DNA of 6,746 nucleotides from an uncultured Lysobacter sp. (GTDB taxonomy: Bacteria; Pseudomonadota; Gammaproteobacteria; Xanthomonadales; Xanthomonadaceae): the NCBI GenBank assembly GCA_943913335.1, contig CALTXS010000053.1:1-6746 (forward strand), in the 5' to 3' direction. The notes below the pieces were generated by a model. The model saw only the letters and a list, made by a program, of their open reading frames with translations. It did not search any database and was not told where the DNA came from. Positions within the stretch are counted from its first letter, which is position 1; each line of letters starts with the position of its first letter. Positions 5,145 through 6,746 of the stretch are shown in pieces. Made by a program: the position numbers and the translations under genes.

Positions 5145-6548
5145 ATGACCAAAGGCAAGCGCATTTACGTCCTTGATACCAACGTGCTGATGCACGACCC
5201 CACGGCCCTGTTCAAGTTTCACGAACATGACGTGTTCCTGCCGATGCAGGTGATCGAAGAACTCGATAACAATAAGAAAGGAACGTCCGAAGGCTCGCGC
5301 AACGCCCGGCAGGTTAGCCGTTTTCTCAATGAGCTGATTGAAAAGGCCGGTGGTACGGCGGATCTCGAGGCCGGCGTCAAGCTGATGCATCCCGACGGCC
5401 TGCGCTTGCGTGAGCTTGACGAAGGCCGTGGTCGCCTTCTGTTTCAGACCCGCAATTTCGAGGCCAACGCGCGGTTCGGCAAAGTCATGCCGGACAACCA
5501 GATTCTCTCTGCGATTCTTTCGCTGCAGGAGGACCGTCCGGGCGAAGAAATCGTTTTTATCTCCAAAGATATCAATCTGCGGATCAAAGCCACGATTGCC
5601 GGCATTGCATCCGAAGACTACGAAAACGATCGGGCGCTCGATGACTTTGCCCTGCTCTATACCGGCTCGACCGAATTGCCTCCGGATTTCTGGGAGCGCG
5701 TTGGCGCGCAGTTGCGCTCATGGACGGACAAAGGCCGCACCCTGTACGAGTTCAACAAGCTGCCGGAAATCGAGTGGTTCCCGAATCAGTTCCTGTACCT
5801 TCCCGGTGATGAGGAATCGGAGATGCGGGTCGTCAAGGTCAAGGACGACACCATCGTCACGCAGATTGTTGATGATTACCGTCACATGCAACATGCGGTC
5901 TGGGGCATTACTGCGCGCAACCGCGAGCAGAATTTTGCACTGAATGTACTGATGGATCCGGAGATCGACATCGTCACGCTGCTGGGTACTGCCGGTACCG
6001 GCAAGACCTTGCTCGCACTCGCTGCCGGTCTTGCTCAGGCATTGGATCAGCAGCGTTATCGCGAGATCGTCATGACGCGCGCCACGGTCAACGTGGGCGA
6101 AGACATCGGTTTCCTGCCGGGCACCGAAGAAGAAAAAATGACGCCGTGGATGGGCGCATTGACCGACAACCTCGAGGTGCTGACCGCAAATCAGGATGGC
6201 GGTAACTGGGGTCGCCAGGCCACCAACGATCTGCTGGCCTCGCGCATCAAGATCCGCTCGCTGAACTTTATGCGTGGCCGCACGTTTCTGTCACGCTGGC
6301 TGATTCTTGACGAAGCGCAGAACCTGACGCCCAAACAAATGAAGACGCTGATTACCCGCGCCGGCCCCGGCACCAAGATCATCTGCATGGGCAACGTGGA
6401 ACAGATTGACTCCCCGTACCTGACCGAAACCACATCGGGTATGACCTATGTGGTCGATCGCTTTAAGCAGTGGGAGCATTCAGCTCACGTGACCTTGCGT
6501 CGCGGCGAACGTTCGCGACTGGCGGATTTTGCCTCCGAGACGCTATGA
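5145..6548 (+). CDS. phoH: PIN domain - PhoH family ATPase (PhoH2/YlaK type)
   Basis: A 467-aa fusion of an N-terminal PIN nuclease-like domain (about 6-155) and a C-terminal PhoH P-loop ATPase (about 250-465). PIN acidic residues are present: Asp11 in [10 protein letters not shown], Glu38/Glu39, Asp117 in MPDNQIL, and Asp142 in [10 protein letters not shown]. The ATPase has Walker A GTAGTGKT (281-288), Walker B LILDEAQN (386-393, Asp389/Glu390), the GN-x-x-QID element (416-422) and RGERS (453-457). Mycobacterial PhoH2, with the same layout, is reported to be an ATP-dependent RNA unwinding and cleaving enzyme. An RNA role here is inferred from that family; the name PhoH comes from the phosphate-starvation gene of E. 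coli, which lacks the PIN part. All catalytic residues look intact. Its TGA overlaps the thiD start (ATGA), so the two are coupled. No short antitoxin-like gene precedes it. Confidence 0.95.
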   Translation: MTKGKRIYVLDTNVLMHDPTALFKFHEHDVFLPMQVIEELDNNKKGTSEGSRNARQVSRFLNELIEKAGGTADLEAGVKLMHPDGLRLRELDEGRGRLLFQTRNFEANARFGKVMPDNQILSAILSLQEDRPGEEIVFISKDINLRIKATIAGIASEDYENDRALDDFALLYTGSTELPPDFWERVGAQLRSWTDKGRTLYEFNKLPEIEWFPNQFLYLPGDEESEMRVVKVKDDTIVTQIVDDYRHMQHAVWGITARNREQNFALNVLMDPEIDIVTLLGTAGTGKTLLALAAGLAQALDQQRYREIVMTRATVNVGEDIGFLPGTEEEKMTPWMGALTDNLEVLTANQDGGNWGRQATNDLLASRIKIRSLNFMRGRTFLSRWLILDEAQNLTPKQMKTLITRAGPGTKIICMGNVEQIDSPYLTETTSGMTYVVDRFKQWEHSAHVTLRRGERSRLADFASETL

Positions 6549-6746
6549 CCGATTTGCGTTTAGACCCGACGCCGCGGCCATGCGCTCTAACCATCGCCGG
6601 TTCCGATTCCGGCGGTGGTGCCGGCATCCAGGCTGATCTCAAGGCGTTTCGCGCCGTTGGCGTCCATGGTCTGTGTGCGATCACGGCACTCACTGCACAG
6701 AATCTGCGCGGGGTCACAGAAGTGGGCATCACGACACCATCACTGA
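6545..6746 (+). CDS. thiD: Hydroxymethylpyrimidine (phosphate) kinase, 3' end cut by window edge
   Basis: Thiamine-pathway kinase that phosphorylates HMP and then HMP-phosphate; ribokinase-like fold, cytosolic. Only the first 67 residues are in the window, and a full ThiD is about 260-270 aa. After a leader of about 12 residues comes the diagnostic [22 protein letters not shown] (14-35), then [16 protein letters not shown] (42-57), both strongly ThiD. The residue matching HMP-binding Glu44 of the enteric enzyme is Gln52, which I believe is common in ThiD outside the enterics. The ATG overlaps the phoH stop by 4 bp (ATGA), so its translation is probably coupled to phoH. The frame is still open at the last base. 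Confidence 0.95.
   Translation, partial: MTDLRLDPTPRPCALTIAGSDSGGGAGIQADLKAFRAVGVHGLCAITALTAQNLRGVTEVGITTPSL

Noticed and set aside
4725..5390. Open frame of 221 codons antisense to bcp and phoH
   Set aside because: Shadow frame opposite two clearly conserved genes, low-complexity and Ser/Arg-rich in part, with no recognisable domain.
6545..6746. Gln52 of ThiD in place of the substrate-binding Glu44 of the enteric enzyme, as a sign of changed specificity
   Set aside because: I believe Gln at this position is common in ThiD outside the enterics, and only the first quarter of the protein is visible.

Overview
This window looks like an ordinary chromosomal housekeeping region of a gammaproteobacterium, and I did not find a new or exotic system in it. 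The DapA start (ITALATPF, GSTGEA, TPPYVRP) and the order dapA / gcvR-bcp-phoH-thiD resemble what I recall from Xanthomonadales (Lysobacterales). That placement is an inference from memory and was not searched. Base composition is moderately GC-rich, coding is dense, and there are no tRNA, rRNA, IS or CRISPR features.

Layout. Left block, minus strand (1-1711): pcnB (poly(A) polymerase I) followed by folK (HPPK, cut by the left window edge). The folK GTG start lies just after the pcnB stop and in the same frame. A 47-bp divergent gap separates pcnB from a plus-strand pair: fdxA (7Fe ferredoxin) and a small Dabb-domain gene. That pair ends in a strong hairpin (2409-2432) that also serves the converging minus-strand pair dapA-bamC (dihydrodipicolinate synthase and a compact BamC-like lipoprotein).

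Right block, plus strand (4054-6746): gcvR (two ACT domains, TTG start), bcp (peroxiredoxin, 3-bp gap), phoH (PIN + PhoH ATPase, own Shine-Dalgarno) and thiD (ATGA overlap with phoH, cut by the right edge). It is divergent from dapA across about 180 bp that hold no gene.

The genes serve RNA 3'-end metabolism (pcnB, possibly phoH), cofactor synthesis (folK, thiD), lysine and cell-wall precursor supply plus outer-membrane assembly (dapA-bamC), and redox or peroxide handling (fdxA, bcp). Points worth a second look: a Bcp with neither usual resolving cysteine, a BamC-like protein about half the usual size, a shared bidirectional terminator with a stop codon in its loop, an in-frame leaky-context stop between pcnB and folK, and opposed overlapping -10-like elements between pcnB and fdxA.
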